Part shown: piece by piece, positions 16,536 through 24,744 of the stretch
Numbering within the stretch: the first letter of the stretch is position 1
Layout of the letters: every line of letters starts with the position of its first letter
DNA from: an uncultured Eubacterium sp.
GTDB taxonomy: Bacteria; Bacillota; Clostridia; Lachnospirales; Lachnospiraceae
DNA: 64,000 nucleotides
Assembly: GCA_910589665.1 (NCBI GenBank)
Contig: CAJUTR010000002.1
Span: 1-64,000 of the forward strand
Direction: 5' to 3'
Position numbers and translations under genes: made by a program
The notes under the pieces: generated by a model
What the model saw: the letters and a program-made list of their open reading frames with translations, nothing else
The model's database searches: none
Told to the model about the DNA's origin: nothing

Positions 16536-16624
16536 GGGCAATGGCGGTGCCGTTGCCCTGTTTCGCTTTGGGGCAGCAGTTTTAATGAAAAACAAGGTGC
16601 GAGGTTTTCCGGCACCTTTTTTTT
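16536..16624 (+). terminator. Terminator downstream of spoIIID
   Basis: A first hairpin, GGGCAA (16536-16541) with TTGCCC (16553-16558), has no T-run. A second, AAGGTGC/GCACCTT (16594-16617), is followed by eight or more T residues and is the likely transcription end. Confidence 0.75.
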
Positions 16625-16644
16625 CATCAGGCTTGTACGAATAC

Positions 16645-16673
16645 TTGTTTTTTGTCGAAAAAAGTGTTATGAT
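16645..16673 (+). promoter_or_regulatory. Promoter of the rnf operon
   Basis: TTGTTT (16645-16650), 17 nt, TATGAT (16668-16673). The predicted start is about 50 nt before the rnfC start codon. It is placed just beyond the spoIIID terminator, so rnf is a separate unit. Confidence 0.6.
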
Positions 16674-16731
16674 AGAGGTTGTCAGTAAGAGCTTAAAAAA
16701 TTAAGAAAACATATAAAGGAGGAGGATTTAC

Positions 16732-18054
16732 TTGGGAAATTCAACCTTTAAAGGGGGAACGCATCCATACGAGGGAAAAGAGCTGAGTATGGACAATCCG
16801 ATCCAGGTAGTGATGCCGAAGGATGAACTGGTATTTCCAATGAGCCAGCATATCGGGGCCCCCGCCAAACCGACCGTTTCCGTAGGGGATGCGGTGAAAA
16901 TGGGACAGATCATCGGGGAAGCGGGCGGGTTTATCTCCGCGAATATCGTAAGTTCTGTTTCTGGAAAAGTAACGAAGATCGAGCAGAGGTTAACCGGTTC
17001 GGGAGCGAAGGCAAATTGTGTTGTCATCGAAAACGACGGGGAATACGAAGCGGTTGAGGGCTTCGGCGAGGAGCGGGATTATACGGCGCTTTCCAAAGAA
17101 GAGATCCGTCAGATCATTAAGGACGCCGGCATTGTCGGCATGGGCGGCGCCGGATTCCCGACAAATGTGAAAGTGACGCCGAAAAATGAAGATCAGATTG
17201 ATTATGTCATCATAAACGGCGCGGAATGTGAGCCATACCTCACGTCAGATTACCGCCTGATGTTGGAAAAACCGGAACAGTTGATCATGGGATTGAAGGT
17301 GTTGCTGCGCCTGTTTGACAACGCGAAAGGTATCATCGCGATCGAGGATAATAAACCGGAGGCGATCTCAAAACTGAGTTATCTGACACAGGATGAGCCC
17401 TTGATCTCAGTGAAGGCGCTTAAAACGAAGTATCCGCAGGGGGCGGAGCGTCAGGTTATATACGTTACGACAGGAAGAAAGATTTATTCGAAAATGCTTC
17501 CAGCAGACGCGGGCTGCGTGGTGGACAATGTGCAGACGGTTTTGGCCGTGTATGATGCCGTGTGTAGGAGCATACCGTCGATCAGCCGCGTTATGACACT
17601 GACCGGGGACGCGATGGCAAAGCCGCAGAATTACGAGGTAAAATTTGGAATGAGCCATGCCGAGCTCTTGGAAGAAGCTGGCGGACTTGTCGAGGGAGGC
17701 GCGGAAAAGATCATTTCCGGCGGCCCGATGATGGGAATGGCGATGTACGACCTGAATGTGCCGATCACAAAGACAAGTTCATCAATTTTGGCAATGTCAA
17801 AAGACGAAGTGGCAGCGTGTGAGCCGACAAACTGTATCCGCTGCGGCCGCTGCGCAACTGTGTGTCCGAGCCATCTTGTACCGCAGAAAATGGCAGAGGC
17901 AGCAGAACGCTCGGATCTGGAACTGTTCCAGAAACTGAACGGCATGGAGTGTTACGAGTGCGGAACATGTACGTATGTCTGTCCGGCGAAACGGAGGCTC
18001 ACTCAGTCATTTAAGCAGGCGAGACGAGCTGTGATGGATAGTGCTAGGAAATAA
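16732..18054 (+). CDS. rnfC: Rnf complex subunit RnfC (NADH/FMN and 4Fe-4S subunit)
   Basis: RnfC is the peripheral subunit that exchanges electrons with NAD(H) in the membrane ferredoxin:NAD+ oxidoreductase. The protein has 440 residues, the usual size for Firmicutes. It contains the glycine-rich nucleotide region (GIVGMGGAGFPTNVK), an IINGAECEPYLTSDYR segment typical of Nqo1/RnfC folds, and two C-terminal 4Fe-4S motifs (CIRCGRCATVCP and CYECGTCTYVCP). The start is TTG 16732, supported by AAAGGAGGAGG 6-7 nt upstream. It is the first gene of rnfCDGEAB. Between it and rnfD lie three perfect hairpins. Confidence 0.93.
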   Translation: MGNSTFKGGTHPYEGKELSMDNPIQVVMPKDELVFPMSQHIGAPAKPTVSVGDAVKMGQIIGEAGGFISANIVSSVSGKVTKIEQRLTGSGAKANCVVIENDGEYEAVEGFGEERDYTALSKEEIRQIIKDAGIVGMGGAGFPTNVKVTPKNEDQIDYVIINGAECEPYLTSDYRLMLEKPEQLIMGLKVLLRLFDNAKGIIAIEDNKPEAISKLSYLTQDEPLISVKALKTKYPQGAERQVIYVTTGRKIYSKMLPADAGCVVDNVQTVLAVYDAVCRSIPSISRVMTLTGDAMAKPQNYEVKFGMSHAELLEEAGGLVEGGAEKIISGGPMMGMAMYDLNVPITKTSSSILAMSKDEVAACEPTNCIRCGRCATVCPSHLVPQKMAEAAERSDLELFQKLNGMECYECGTCTYVCPAKRRLTQSFKQARRAVMDSARK

Positions 18055-18126
18055 AGCGAACGATGTTCGCTTGGCAAGTTATGACCTTGCGGTCAAACTT
18101 GCGATCATGTGCAAAGAACATGCACA
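18055..18126 (+). promoter_or_regulatory. Three consecutive perfect hairpins between rnfC and rnfD
   Basis: Hairpin 1: AGCGAAC (18055-18061) with GTTCGCT (18065-18071). Hairpin 2: GCAAGTT plus TGACC (18074-18086) with GGTCA plus AACTTGC (18091-18102), with one bulged A. Hairpin 3: TGTGCA (18108-18113) with TGCACA (18121-18126). None is followed by a T-run, so they are unlikely to be terminators. They may protect or process the mRNA and so set subunit ratios; that role is inferred. Confidence 0.55.
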
Positions 18127-18142
18127 ATAAGGAGGATTTATA

Positions 18143-19138
18143 ATGGATAAATTGTTGAATGTATCATCATCTCCCCATGTCCGTGACAAATCGTCGACGA
18201 AGTCCATCATGCGGGATGTCGTGATAGCATTGATCCCGACTACTCTTGTGGGTATCGGAAATTTTGGCGTCAGGGCGTTGCTGGTGATCCTGACGACTTG
18301 TGCCAGCGCGTTACTGGCAGAGTACGTGTGGCAGAAGTGTATGAAACAGCCAATTACTACGAATGATTTCAGCGCGCTCCTGACGGGGCTTTTGCTGGCG
18401 CTCAACCTTCCGGCTACGCTGCCGCTTTGGATGTGCGTGCTGGGCGGCGTGTTTGCCATTATCATCGTGAAGCAGTTGTTTGGAGGACTGGGACAGAACT
18501 TTATGAACCCGGCGCTGGGAGCGAGGTGCTTTTTGATGCTCTCGTTCAGCAGCGCGATGACGAACAGCTTCGCAATTGAGAAGGGGAACGCAATCTGGGG
18601 TGGATATCAGGCGACGCTTGATGCGGTATCGAGCGCGACGCCGCTCATGCAGGTGAAGGAAGCGACCCGTCTGGGAGACTTAGGGACGACGCTGAAAGAT
18701 ATGTTTTTGGGAACAACGTGGGGGACGATCGGAGAGACATCGGCGTTAGCCATACTGATCGGCGGTATTTACCTGATCGCGAAGAAAATCATCGATTGGA
18801 AGATTCCGGTTCTCTACATACTGACATTTGTCGTATTTAACCTGTTGTATTCCTGTGTGACAGGTGCGTATGTTCCGGTATTTTATGAGGTATGCGGCGG
18901 CGGACTGCTGCTCGGTGCGTTCTTTATGGCGACCGATTATGTGACGAGCCCGATCACGGATAAAGGAAAGATCATATTTGCCGTTCTGCTCGGTCTGCTG
19001 ACCGGACTGTTCCGTTTCTTCGGTGAGTCGGCAGAGGGCGTATCATTTGCCATCATCATCGGCAACCTGTTTGTGCCGCTGATTGAGATGGTGACGATTC
19101 CAAAGGCATTTGGAAAGGAGGGCAAGGCGCATGAGTAA
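18143..19138 (+). CDS. rnfD: Rnf complex subunit RnfD (membrane, covalent FMN)
   Basis: A 331-residue polytopic membrane protein of the NqrB/RnfD family. Many hydrophobic helices are visible, and the flavin attachment motif appears as VSSATPL, with Thr166 the expected site of the phosphoester-linked FMN. The conserved NPALGARCF segment is also present. ATG 18143 follows AAGGAGG. Its end overlaps the rnfG start by 8 nt. It is part of the ion-translocating core of the Rnf complex. Confidence 0.93.
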   Translation: MDKLLNVSSSPHVRDKSSTKSIMRDVVIALIPTTLVGIGNFGVRALLVILTTCASALLAEYVWQKCMKQPITTNDFSALLTGLLLALNLPATLPLWMCVLGGVFAIIIVKQLFGGLGQNFMNPALGARCFLMLSFSSAMTNSFAIEKGNAIWGGYQATLDAVSSATPLMQVKEATRLGDLGTTLKDMFLGTTWGTIGETSALAILIGGIYLIAKKIIDWKIPVLYILTFVVFNLLYSCVTGAYVPVFYEVCGGGLLLGAFFMATDYVTSPITDKGKIIFAVLLGLLTGLFRFFGESAEGVSFAIIIGNLFVPLIEMVTIPKAFGKEGKAHE

Positions 19139-19838
19139 TGAAAAGAAAGAGAGATCATTTGTCGTAGATGCCGTGATCCTGTGTGTGATCACCCTCGTAC
19201 TCGGAGCGATCCTGGCAGGTGTTTATACCGTGACGAAAAAGCCGATTGAGGAGGCGCAGGCCAAAACGGATAATGAGGCGTGTGAAGTTGTCGTTTCCGA
19301 ATTAGATGGAGCTTCCGTGACGGAGGCAGAAGATGGTGCGGTGGACGCGGCCAATGAGTTTTTGCAGAAACATGTGATCGATAAATCGGCTTCCGAAGGG
19401 GAAGTACCGGAGGAAGATGCGGAATCTTATTCCAAATATGTCGTAGTGACAACAGTAAAGAAGCTGCAGGTAAATGGCGCGGATGCGGGTTTTGTATACA
19501 TCGCCGACGCGAAAAAGGGGTATGGCGGAAGCATTTCCTTCGTACTCGGTGTGAACGATGGGATCGTGACGGGGATCGAAATCACGAAACAGTCGGAGAC
19601 GGCCGGACTCGGTGCCAATTGTGAGAGCGATGATTTCAAATCAAAATTTGCGTTTGAGAACGCGCTCCAGTATCCTTCCAGTGACAGTCTGCCGATGTAT
19701 TACAAACCGGGGACGACACCGAAGGATGAGCAGGGACAGATCGAGGCGATGTCTGGAGCGACCGTTACGTCCCGCGCGATCACAAATGCGGTAAAAGGTA
19801 TCCTTTTATATGACAAAGAGTTAAGGGGGGGTAAATGA
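19131..19838 (+). CDS. rnfG: Rnf complex subunit RnfG (covalent FMN)
   Basis: RnfG is a single-span membrane protein whose outside domain carries FMN linked to a threonine. This 235-residue protein has an N-terminal membrane segment (VVDAVILCVITLVLGAILAG), the FMN-binding domain, and the attachment motif SGAT (Ser208-Thr211) followed by VTSRAITNAVK. ATG 19131 is preferred over an earlier in-frame codon because AAGGAGGG lies 8 nt upstream, and because it gives the usual overlap with rnfD. Confidence 0.93.
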   Translation: MSNEKKERSFVVDAVILCVITLVLGAILAGVYTVTKKPIEEAQAKTDNEACEVVVSELDGASVTEAEDGAVDAANEFLQKHVIDKSASEGEVPEEDAESYSKYVVVTTVKKLQVNGADAGFVYIADAKKGYGGSISFVLGVNDGIVTGIEITKQSETAGLGANCESDDFKSKFAFENALQYPSSDSLPMYYKPGTTPKDEQGQIEAMSGATVTSRAITNAVKGILLYDKELRGGK

Positions 19839-20560
19839 TGAGTAAGTATACAGAGAGACTTCAAAATGGTATTATAAAAGAAAACCCGACCTTTGTTATG
19901 ATGCTCGGTATGTGTCCGACATTAGCCGTTACATCGAGCGCGATCAATGCCATCGGCATGGGGTTGTCCACAACGGTCGTGCTTATCTTGTCCAATATGC
20001 TTATTTCCGCGCTGCGAAACATCATACCGGACCGTGTGCGTATTCCGGCGTTCATCGTCGTCGTTGCCTCGTTCGTGACGATCGTGCAGCTGGTGCTGCA
20101 GGCGTATCTGCCGGCACTAAACAGCGCCCTCGGCGTGTATATACCGCTGATCGTGGTAAACTGTATTATCCTCGGACGTGCGGAAGCGTACGCGTCGAAA
20201 AATCCGATCGTCCTGTCCGCGCTAGACGGTGTGGGAATGGGGCTTGGATTTACGGTCGGTCTTACGCTGATCGGTATTTTCCGTGAGATTTTGGGAAGCG
20301 GAGCCGTATTTGGCTTCCAGTTCATTCCAGATACATTCCATATCGCGATGTTTGTCATGGCGCCGGGTGCGTTTTTCGTACTGGCCGGACTGACTGCGAT
20401 CCAGAACAAGCTGAAAATGCCTTGCGCGACCAATACGCCGGAGGCGGAGGCCGCTTCGTGCAGCGGGAACTGCGCGGCATGCGCGAGCCAGTCTGATACG
20501 TGCGGCAAAACGGCTGCGGAGGAAATCCCGGCGAAAGGAAAGGAGGATGACAGATCATGA
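19838..20560 (+). CDS. rnfE: Rnf complex subunit RnfE with a cysteine-rich tail
   Basis: RnfE and RnfA are homologous six-helix membrane subunits of the Rnf core. This one is 240 residues from ATG 19838 (ATG 19835 is also possible), with AAGGGGGGG upstream. It shows the family segments ENPTFVMMLGMCPTLAVT and ALGVYIPLIVVNCIILGRAE, which holds the membrane cysteine thought to help bind an iron-sulfur centre. Unusually, it ends in a soluble tail of about 45 residues with five or more cysteines (CSGNCAACASQSDTCGK). I do not recall this tail as a standard part of the family. Its end overlaps the rnfA start by 4 nt. Confidence 0.93.
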   Translation: MSKYTERLQNGIIKENPTFVMMLGMCPTLAVTSSAINAIGMGLSTTVVLILSNMLISALRNIIPDRVRIPAFIVVVASFVTIVQLVLQAYLPALNSALGVYIPLIVVNCIILGRAEAYASKNPIVLSALDGVGMGLGFTVGLTLIGIFREILGSGAVFGFQFIPDTFHIAMFVMAPGAFFVLAGLTAIQNKLKMPCATNTPEAEAASCSGNCAACASQSDTCGKTAAEEIPAKGKEDDRS

Positions 20561-21132
20561 GTTTATTTACCATTCTTTTTACGGCAGCCCTTGTGAATAA
20601 CTTCGTGCTCAGCCAGTTTTTGGGAATCTGTCCGTTTCTCGGTGTAAGTAAAAAAGTGGAGACGGCGGCCGGCATGGGCGGTGCGGTGCTTTTCGTTATC
20701 ACGATCGCATCCCTTTGTACGAGTTTACTATATAATTATCTTCTTGTTCCATTTGAACTGGAATACCTGAATACAATCGTATTTATCCTGGTGATCGCTG
20801 CGCTCGTGCAGTTTGTGGAAATGGTACTGAAGAAAATGATGCCAGCGCTTTATAAATCACTCGGCGTATACCTTCCGCTTATCACGACGAACTGTGCCGT
20901 ACTCGGTGTGGCGCTTCTCAGTGTCCAGAATGAGTACAACGTGCTGGAGAGTGTTGTAAACGGGATCGGTGCCTCTGTCGGATTCCTTATCGCGATCGTT
21001 CTGATGGCGGGCATTCGTGAGAAACTTGAAAACAGCAATATTCCCGAAGTCTTCAAGGGAACCCCAATTGTACTGATTACCGCTGGTTTGATGGCGATTG
21101 CGTTCTGTGGCTTTGGTGGCGTTGGCTTTTAA
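20557..21132 (+). CDS. rnfA: Rnf complex subunit RnfA
   Basis: A 191-residue membrane protein of the RnfA/NqrE family, with six predicted helices. It has the typical opening LVNNFVLSQFLGICPFLGVS and the mirrored LGVYLPLITTNCAVLGVAL half, each with the cysteine proposed to bind a membrane 2Fe-2S cluster together with RnfE. AAAGGAGG lies just before ATG 20557, inside the end of rnfE, which implies coupled translation. Confidence 0.94.
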   Translation: MSLFTILFTAALVNNFVLSQFLGICPFLGVSKKVETAAGMGGAVLFVITIASLCTSLLYNYLLVPFELEYLNTIVFILVIAALVQFVEMVLKKMMPALYKSLGVYLPLITTNCAVLGVALLSVQNEYNVLESVVNGIGASVGFLIAIVLMAGIREKLENSNIPEVFKGTPIVLITAGLMAIAFCGFGGVGF

Positions 21133-21159
21133 TATGCGTGCGCAGGAATGGAGGCTTAT

Positions 21160-21945
21160 ATGAATACAATTATAATATCCGTGGTACTTCTGGGAGTGCT
21201 TGGTATCGCGATTGGACTATTATTAGGCGTAGCGGGTAAGTTCTTCGCCGTGGAAGTGGATGAGCGTGTGGATCTGGTCAGGGAATGCCTGCCGGGAAAT
21301 AACTGCGGCGGCTGTGGTTTTCCGGGATGTGACGGCCTGGCGGAAGCGATCGTGGCCGGGGATGCCGAGGTAAACGGCTGTCCGGTCGGCGGCGCGCCGG
21401 TAGCGGAAAAGATCGGCGCCATTCTCGGTGTAGAAGCCGGCGCCGGCGTGAAAATGGTAGCGAATGTAAGGTGCGCTGGAACGTGTGAGCAGGCGTCCGT
21501 GAAGTACAATTATGTCGGCACGATGGACTGCCGTCAGGCTGTCATGGTGCCGGGACGCGGAGATAAGGCATGTTCGTACGGCTGTCTCGGTCTTGGCTCC
21601 TGTGTGGAGGCCTGCCAGTTTGATGCCCTTTCCATCAAAGATGGGATTGCCGTGGTCGATAAGGAAAAATGCGTGGCCTGCGGCAAATGTGTGGAAACGT
21701 GTCCGAACAACGTCATTTCCCTCGAGCCGTATGATACGAAATATCAGGTTCAGTGTAATTCCAAAGACAAAGGAAAAGACGTGATGAGCGTATGCAAGGC
21801 CGGATGTATCGGATGCGGTCTTTGCGTGAAACAGTGTGAGTTCGGTGCTGTTGTTTTGGAAAACAATCTTGCTGTCATTGATGCAGAGAAGTGTCAGGGA
21901 TGCGGCAAGTGTGCTGAGAAATGCCCGAAAAAGGTAATTTTCTAA
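21160..21945 (+). CDS. rnfB: Rnf complex subunit RnfB (ferredoxin-type iron-sulfur protein)
   Basis: RnfB is the entry point for electrons from reduced ferredoxin. The protein has 261 residues from ATG 21160, where TGGAGG sits 5 nt upstream; the earlier ATG 21148 lacks a site. It has an N-terminal membrane helix, the proximal 4Fe-4S motif CLPGNNCGGCGFPGC with a later C in NGCPVGG, and several ferredoxin motifs (CLGLGSCVEACQ, CVACGKCVETCP, CIGCGLCVKQCE, CQGCGKCAEKCP). It is the last gene of the operon, as in other Clostridia, and is followed by a terminator. Confidence 0.94.
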   Translation: MNTIIISVVLLGVLGIAIGLLLGVAGKFFAVEVDERVDLVRECLPGNNCGGCGFPGCDGLAEAIVAGDAEVNGCPVGGAPVAEKIGAILGVEAGAGVKMVANVRCAGTCEQASVKYNYVGTMDCRQAVMVPGRGDKACSYGCLGLGSCVEACQFDALSIKDGIAVVDKEKCVACGKCVETCPNNVISLEPYDTKYQVQCNSKDKGKDVMSVCKAGCIGCGLCVKQCEFGAVVLENNLAVIDAEKCQGCGKCAEKCPKKVIF

Positions 21946-21954
21946 TATAAAACG

Positions 21955-22037
21955 GCCCCCGTGTCTTACTTTCGATCAATGCCCTTTTATGAATATAACA
22001 GAGATTTGATCGGGAGTTGGCACGGGGCAGTTTTTTA
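21955..22037 (+). terminator. Two-tier hairpin terminator after rnfB
   Basis: CCCCGTG (about 21957-21963) pairs with CACGGGG (22021-22027), and an inner CGATCAA pairs with TTGATCG. Six T residues follow at 22031-22036. The long loop suggests some additional structure, but I see no known riboswitch. Confidence 0.65.
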
Positions 22038-22071
22038 TTTGCGGTGAATGGAGGCTTTTTTGAAAAAAGAT

Positions 22072-22100
22072 TCATATTGTGACAGATGTTTGCAAATGCT
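22072..22100 (+). promoter_or_regulatory. Weak sigma-E-like promoter before the GH18 gene
   Basis: TCATATT (22072-22078) is a full match to the sigma-E -35, but the -10 at 22093-22100 (CAAATGCT) matches only 5 of 8. Spore-associated GH18 proteins are often sigma-E genes, so it is noted with low confidence. Confidence 0.25.
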
Positions 22101-22137
22101 AGTTTGTAAATCCATGTGAGAAAAGGAAAGGACAAGG

Positions 22138-23844
22138 ATGCCAATGAAAAATAAAGTGACCGTTATATTGATAATAACAGCAATCGTGGGGATACTGACA
22201 GCGGCCGGCGTGATGCTGTTTAAGAAATTCGCACCGAGCTATACCCAGCGTCCGATGAGTGAACAGTATAAACTAGGGGAAAATGAGGCACTTGTCGTTT
22301 TGAACGGAACGCTGTCAGAGGAGAAGGGAAGGATCATAGACGGAAAGGTGTATGTTCCGGTTTCACTGGCGACCAGTGCCATGAACGAGAGGATTTACTG
22401 GGACGACAGGGAAAGCATACTGTCGCTGGCCACTTCTGCCGGACTGATCACGATAAACGCGTCGGACAGCATGCGTTATATGGTGGGTAAACAAAGTGAG
22501 GAGATGGGATTCCAGCTTTTATATGAGGATGGGGATGTGACCTATATCGCGATGGACTTTGTGAGCAAATATTCAAGGATCAACTATGAACGGGCCGAAA
22601 ATCCGAATCGTCTGATCATCCAGTCCGATTTTTCGCAGGTGAATGTATTCGCTGCGCTCGCCGACGATGTCCGGCTCCGTGTCGGGCCAAATAAGAAGTA
22701 TGATTATCTGCTGGAATTAAAGGGCGGGCAGGAAGTGCTGGTCGATACTGACGCGCCGCCGGAAAATGAGTATCAGAAGATTATTACGCTGGACGGGATC
22801 GAAGGGTATGTGCCGGTGGAATATGTGGAAGAAAAGATTGAAAAGGCGTGGACGACGGACAAGCCCGAGGATGTATTCCCACAGACCGCGTTAGGTGAGC
22901 GGGTCTGCCTCGGCTGGCATCAGATGACATATGCGGGTGGTACCACGGATATGGAAGCAAAGGTTTCACAGGCAGCATGCCTCAATGTGATTTCGCCGAC
23001 CTGGTTTGCGCTCAGTGATAACAAAGGGAATTTTTCGTCGCTTGCCACAGAGGAATATGTGACGGCAGCCCACGCAAAAGGCTTGAAAGTCTGGGGCCTG
23101 ATCAATGATTTTGACACGAAGATCTCGCTGAAAAAGATTCTTGGGCGGACTTCGATCCGGACAAATCTGGTGAATAATCTGGTGTCCGCAGCAATCCGTT
23201 ATAAGTTAGACGGTTTGAATATTGATTTTGAAAAGATCACGAAGGAAACAGCGCCAGCATATTTAGAGTTCCTGCGCGAACTCGTTCTCCAGTGCCACGC
23301 GAACGGCATCGTCGTGTCGGTGGATGATTACCTGCCGACCGAGGGGACTTCGTATTATAATTGGGCGGAGCAGGGACGTGTTGCGGATTATGTGATCTTC
23401 ATGGCGTACGACGAACACTATGCGGGAAGTGAGACGTGTGGTTCCGTTTCTTCCCTGCCGTTTGTCAATGACGGTGTGGAACTCGGCCTGAAATATGTGC
23501 CAAAGGAGCGTACTGTCGTGGCGCTTCCCTTTTACACAAGACGCTGGAAGACGAAAATGGACAATAAGGTGGAAGGGAAACCCGATGTTTACGGCATGAA
23601 TTCCGCTGAGGTCATGCTGCAGAACAACGAGGCGGCAAAGACGTGGGATGAAGAGACCGGCCAGTATTATTCGGAATTCAAGTATCAAGGGTATACGTAT
23701 AAGATTTGGCTGGAGGAGGAAACGTCGCTGGACAAAAAACTGGAAACGGTGTTTGGCAAAGAAGTCGCCGGGGCCGCTTTTTGGAAGCTCGGTTTTGAGC
23801 GTCCGGTTACGTGGACGACGATTTCCAAATATATCAATAAGTAA
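22138..23844 (+). CDS. Membrane-anchored GH18 glycosyl hydrolase with SH3 domain
   Basis: A 568-residue protein with an N-terminal membrane segment (about 7-27), a copper-amine-oxidase-N-like stalk domain (about 45-160), a bacterial SH3 domain (about 165-225), and a GH18 barrel (about 245-565). The GH18 catalytic motif appears as DGLNIDFE (residues 358-365), with Glu365 as the expected acid. Spore proteins of the YaaH/SleL group share this catalytic domain and cleave cortex peptidoglycan, though they use LysM rather than SH3. Start ATG 22138 or 22144 (both near AAAGGAAAGG). It lies directly before cwlD, which favours a spore-wall role; substrate is inferred. Confidence 0.82.
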   Translation: MPMKNKVTVILIITAIVGILTAAGVMLFKKFAPSYTQRPMSEQYKLGENEALVVLNGTLSEEKGRIIDGKVYVPVSLATSAMNERIYWDDRESILSLATSAGLITINASDSMRYMVGKQSEEMGFQLLYEDGDVTYIAMDFVSKYSRINYERAENPNRLIIQSDFSQVNVFAALADDVRLRVGPNKKYDYLLELKGGQEVLVDTDAPPENEYQKIITLDGIEGYVPVEYVEEKIEKAWTTDKPEDVFPQTALGERVCLGWHQMTYAGGTTDMEAKVSQAACLNVISPTWFALSDNKGNFSSLATEEYVTAAHAKGLKVWGLINDFDTKISLKKILGRTSIRTNLVNNLVSAAIRYKLDGLNIDFEKITKETAPAYLEFLRELVLQCHANGIVVSVDDYLPTEGTSYYNWAEQGRVADYVIFMAYDEHYAGSETCGSVSSLPFVNDGVELGLKYVPKERTVVALPFYTRRWKTKMDNKVEGKPDVYGMNSAEVMLQNNEAAKTWDEETGQYYSEFKYQGYTYKIWLEEETSLDKKLETVFGKEVAGAAFWKLGFERPVTWTTISKYINK

Positions 23845-23881
23845 GGCTTCAAAGCAGCAAAGACCATAACATGTATTTAAG

Positions 23882-23910
23882 GAATAGATCGGTGGTCCAC
23901 TTCGTACACT
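23882..23910 (+). promoter_or_regulatory. Candidate sigma-E promoter of cwlD
   Basis: GAATAGA (23882-23888), 14 nt, CGTACACT (23903-23910): 5 of 7 and 7 of 8 to the sigma-E consensus. B. subtilis cwlD is sigma-E dependent. As at spoIIID, the left arm of the overlapping hairpin lies in the promoter spacer, and the likely start near 23917 lies in the loop. Confidence 0.5.
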
Positions 23911-23941
23911 GTAAGTAAGAGATGTATGGAGTGGACTTTTT
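23895..23941 (+). terminator. Hairpin plus T-run overlapping the cwlD ribosome site
   Basis: GTCCACT (23895-23901) pairs with AGTGGAC (23930-23936), followed by TTTTT up to the cwlD ATG. The right arm contains the GGAGTGG ribosome site. It may end the GH18 transcript and hide the site in read-through RNA. Confidence 0.5.
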
Positions 23942-24637
23942 ATGATGAAAAACAAGAAAAATTGGAAATTATGGGCGGTTGTTTTTGTGCTGGCCGCTGT
24001 GATCGTGGCGGCGACGGTCCGGATCGACGGGCGGCCGGTTCTCAATATTACCGGCAGGGGGACGAAGGCGCTCATCGTGGTGGATGCCGGGCATGGGGGC
24101 TTCGATCCCGGAAAAGTCGGGACGGCAGGAACGCTGGAGAAGGAAATAAATCTACTGATCGCTAAAAAACTGCAGCATGTATTGGAGGACAGCGGTTATC
24201 AGGTGATCATGACAAGGGAGTCAGATACGGCGCTCTGTGACAGCAGTGCGACTAGAAAGAAGATGGAGGATCTGAAGTCCAGGGTAAAGATCATCAATGA
24301 CAATCAACCCGCGTTGGCGGTCAGCATACATCAAAATAGTTTTTCGGCGGGAACGAAGGGAGCACAGGTTTTCTATTATCAGGATTCCGAGCCGAGCCGT
24401 GAATTCGCTTCGGTGCTGCAAAATACGGTCAAAGAGGAATTGGCAGATGGAAACAAGCGGGTGGAAAAAGGGAATAGCAGTTATTACATGTTAAAAAAGA
24501 CAGAGGGAATTTTTGCAATCATAGAGTGTGGTTTTCTCTCAAATCCGACGGAAGAAGTTATGCTAAACTCCGATGATTATCAGCAGAAAATGGCGGAGGC
24601 GATCGCGGAGGGAATCGAGAGGTATTTGTACCAGTAG
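23942..24637 (+). CDS. cwlD: N-acetylmuramoyl-L-alanine amidase, CwlD type
   Basis: CwlD removes the peptide from muramic acid during formation of the spore cortex, the first step to muramic-delta-lactam. The protein has 231 residues, matching the family. It has an N-terminal membrane segment (KLWAVVFVLAAVIVAATV) and the amidase_3 domain with zinc and catalytic motifs VVDAGHGGFDPG, LEKEINLLIAKKL, VSIHQNSF and AIIECGFLSNPTEEVML. The start ATG 23942 (or 23945) follows GGAGTGG. A sigma-E-like promoter and a strong terminator enclose it, so it is probably transcribed on its own. Confidence 0.85.
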   Translation: MMKNKKNWKLWAVVFVLAAVIVAATVRIDGRPVLNITGRGTKALIVVDAGHGGFDPGKVGTAGTLEKEINLLIAKKLQHVLEDSGYQVIMTRESDTALCDSSATRKKMEDLKSRVKIINDNQPALAVSIHQNSFSAGTKGAQVFYYQDSEPSREFASVLQNTVKEELADGNKRVEKGNSSYYMLKKTEGIFAIIECGFLSNPTEEVMLNSDDYQQKMAEAIAEGIERYLYQ

Positions 24638-24682
24638 TCATCTGACTTTGATTATCCTTGTCGCATGGCAGTCTTAAATAAG

Positions 24683-24730
24683 AAAAAGGTTGTGCTGCTG
24701 GCTTTTATCCGCCGGCAGCACAACCTTTTT
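24683..24730. terminator. Bidirectional terminator between cwlD and an L,D-transpeptidase gene
   Basis: AAAAAGGTTGTGCTGCTGGC and GCCGGCAGCACAACCTTTTT form a near-perfect 20-bp stem with an 8-nt loop. A-run and T-run flanks suit both converging genes. Confidence 0.9.
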
Positions 24731-24744
24731 GATTGCTTTGATCA

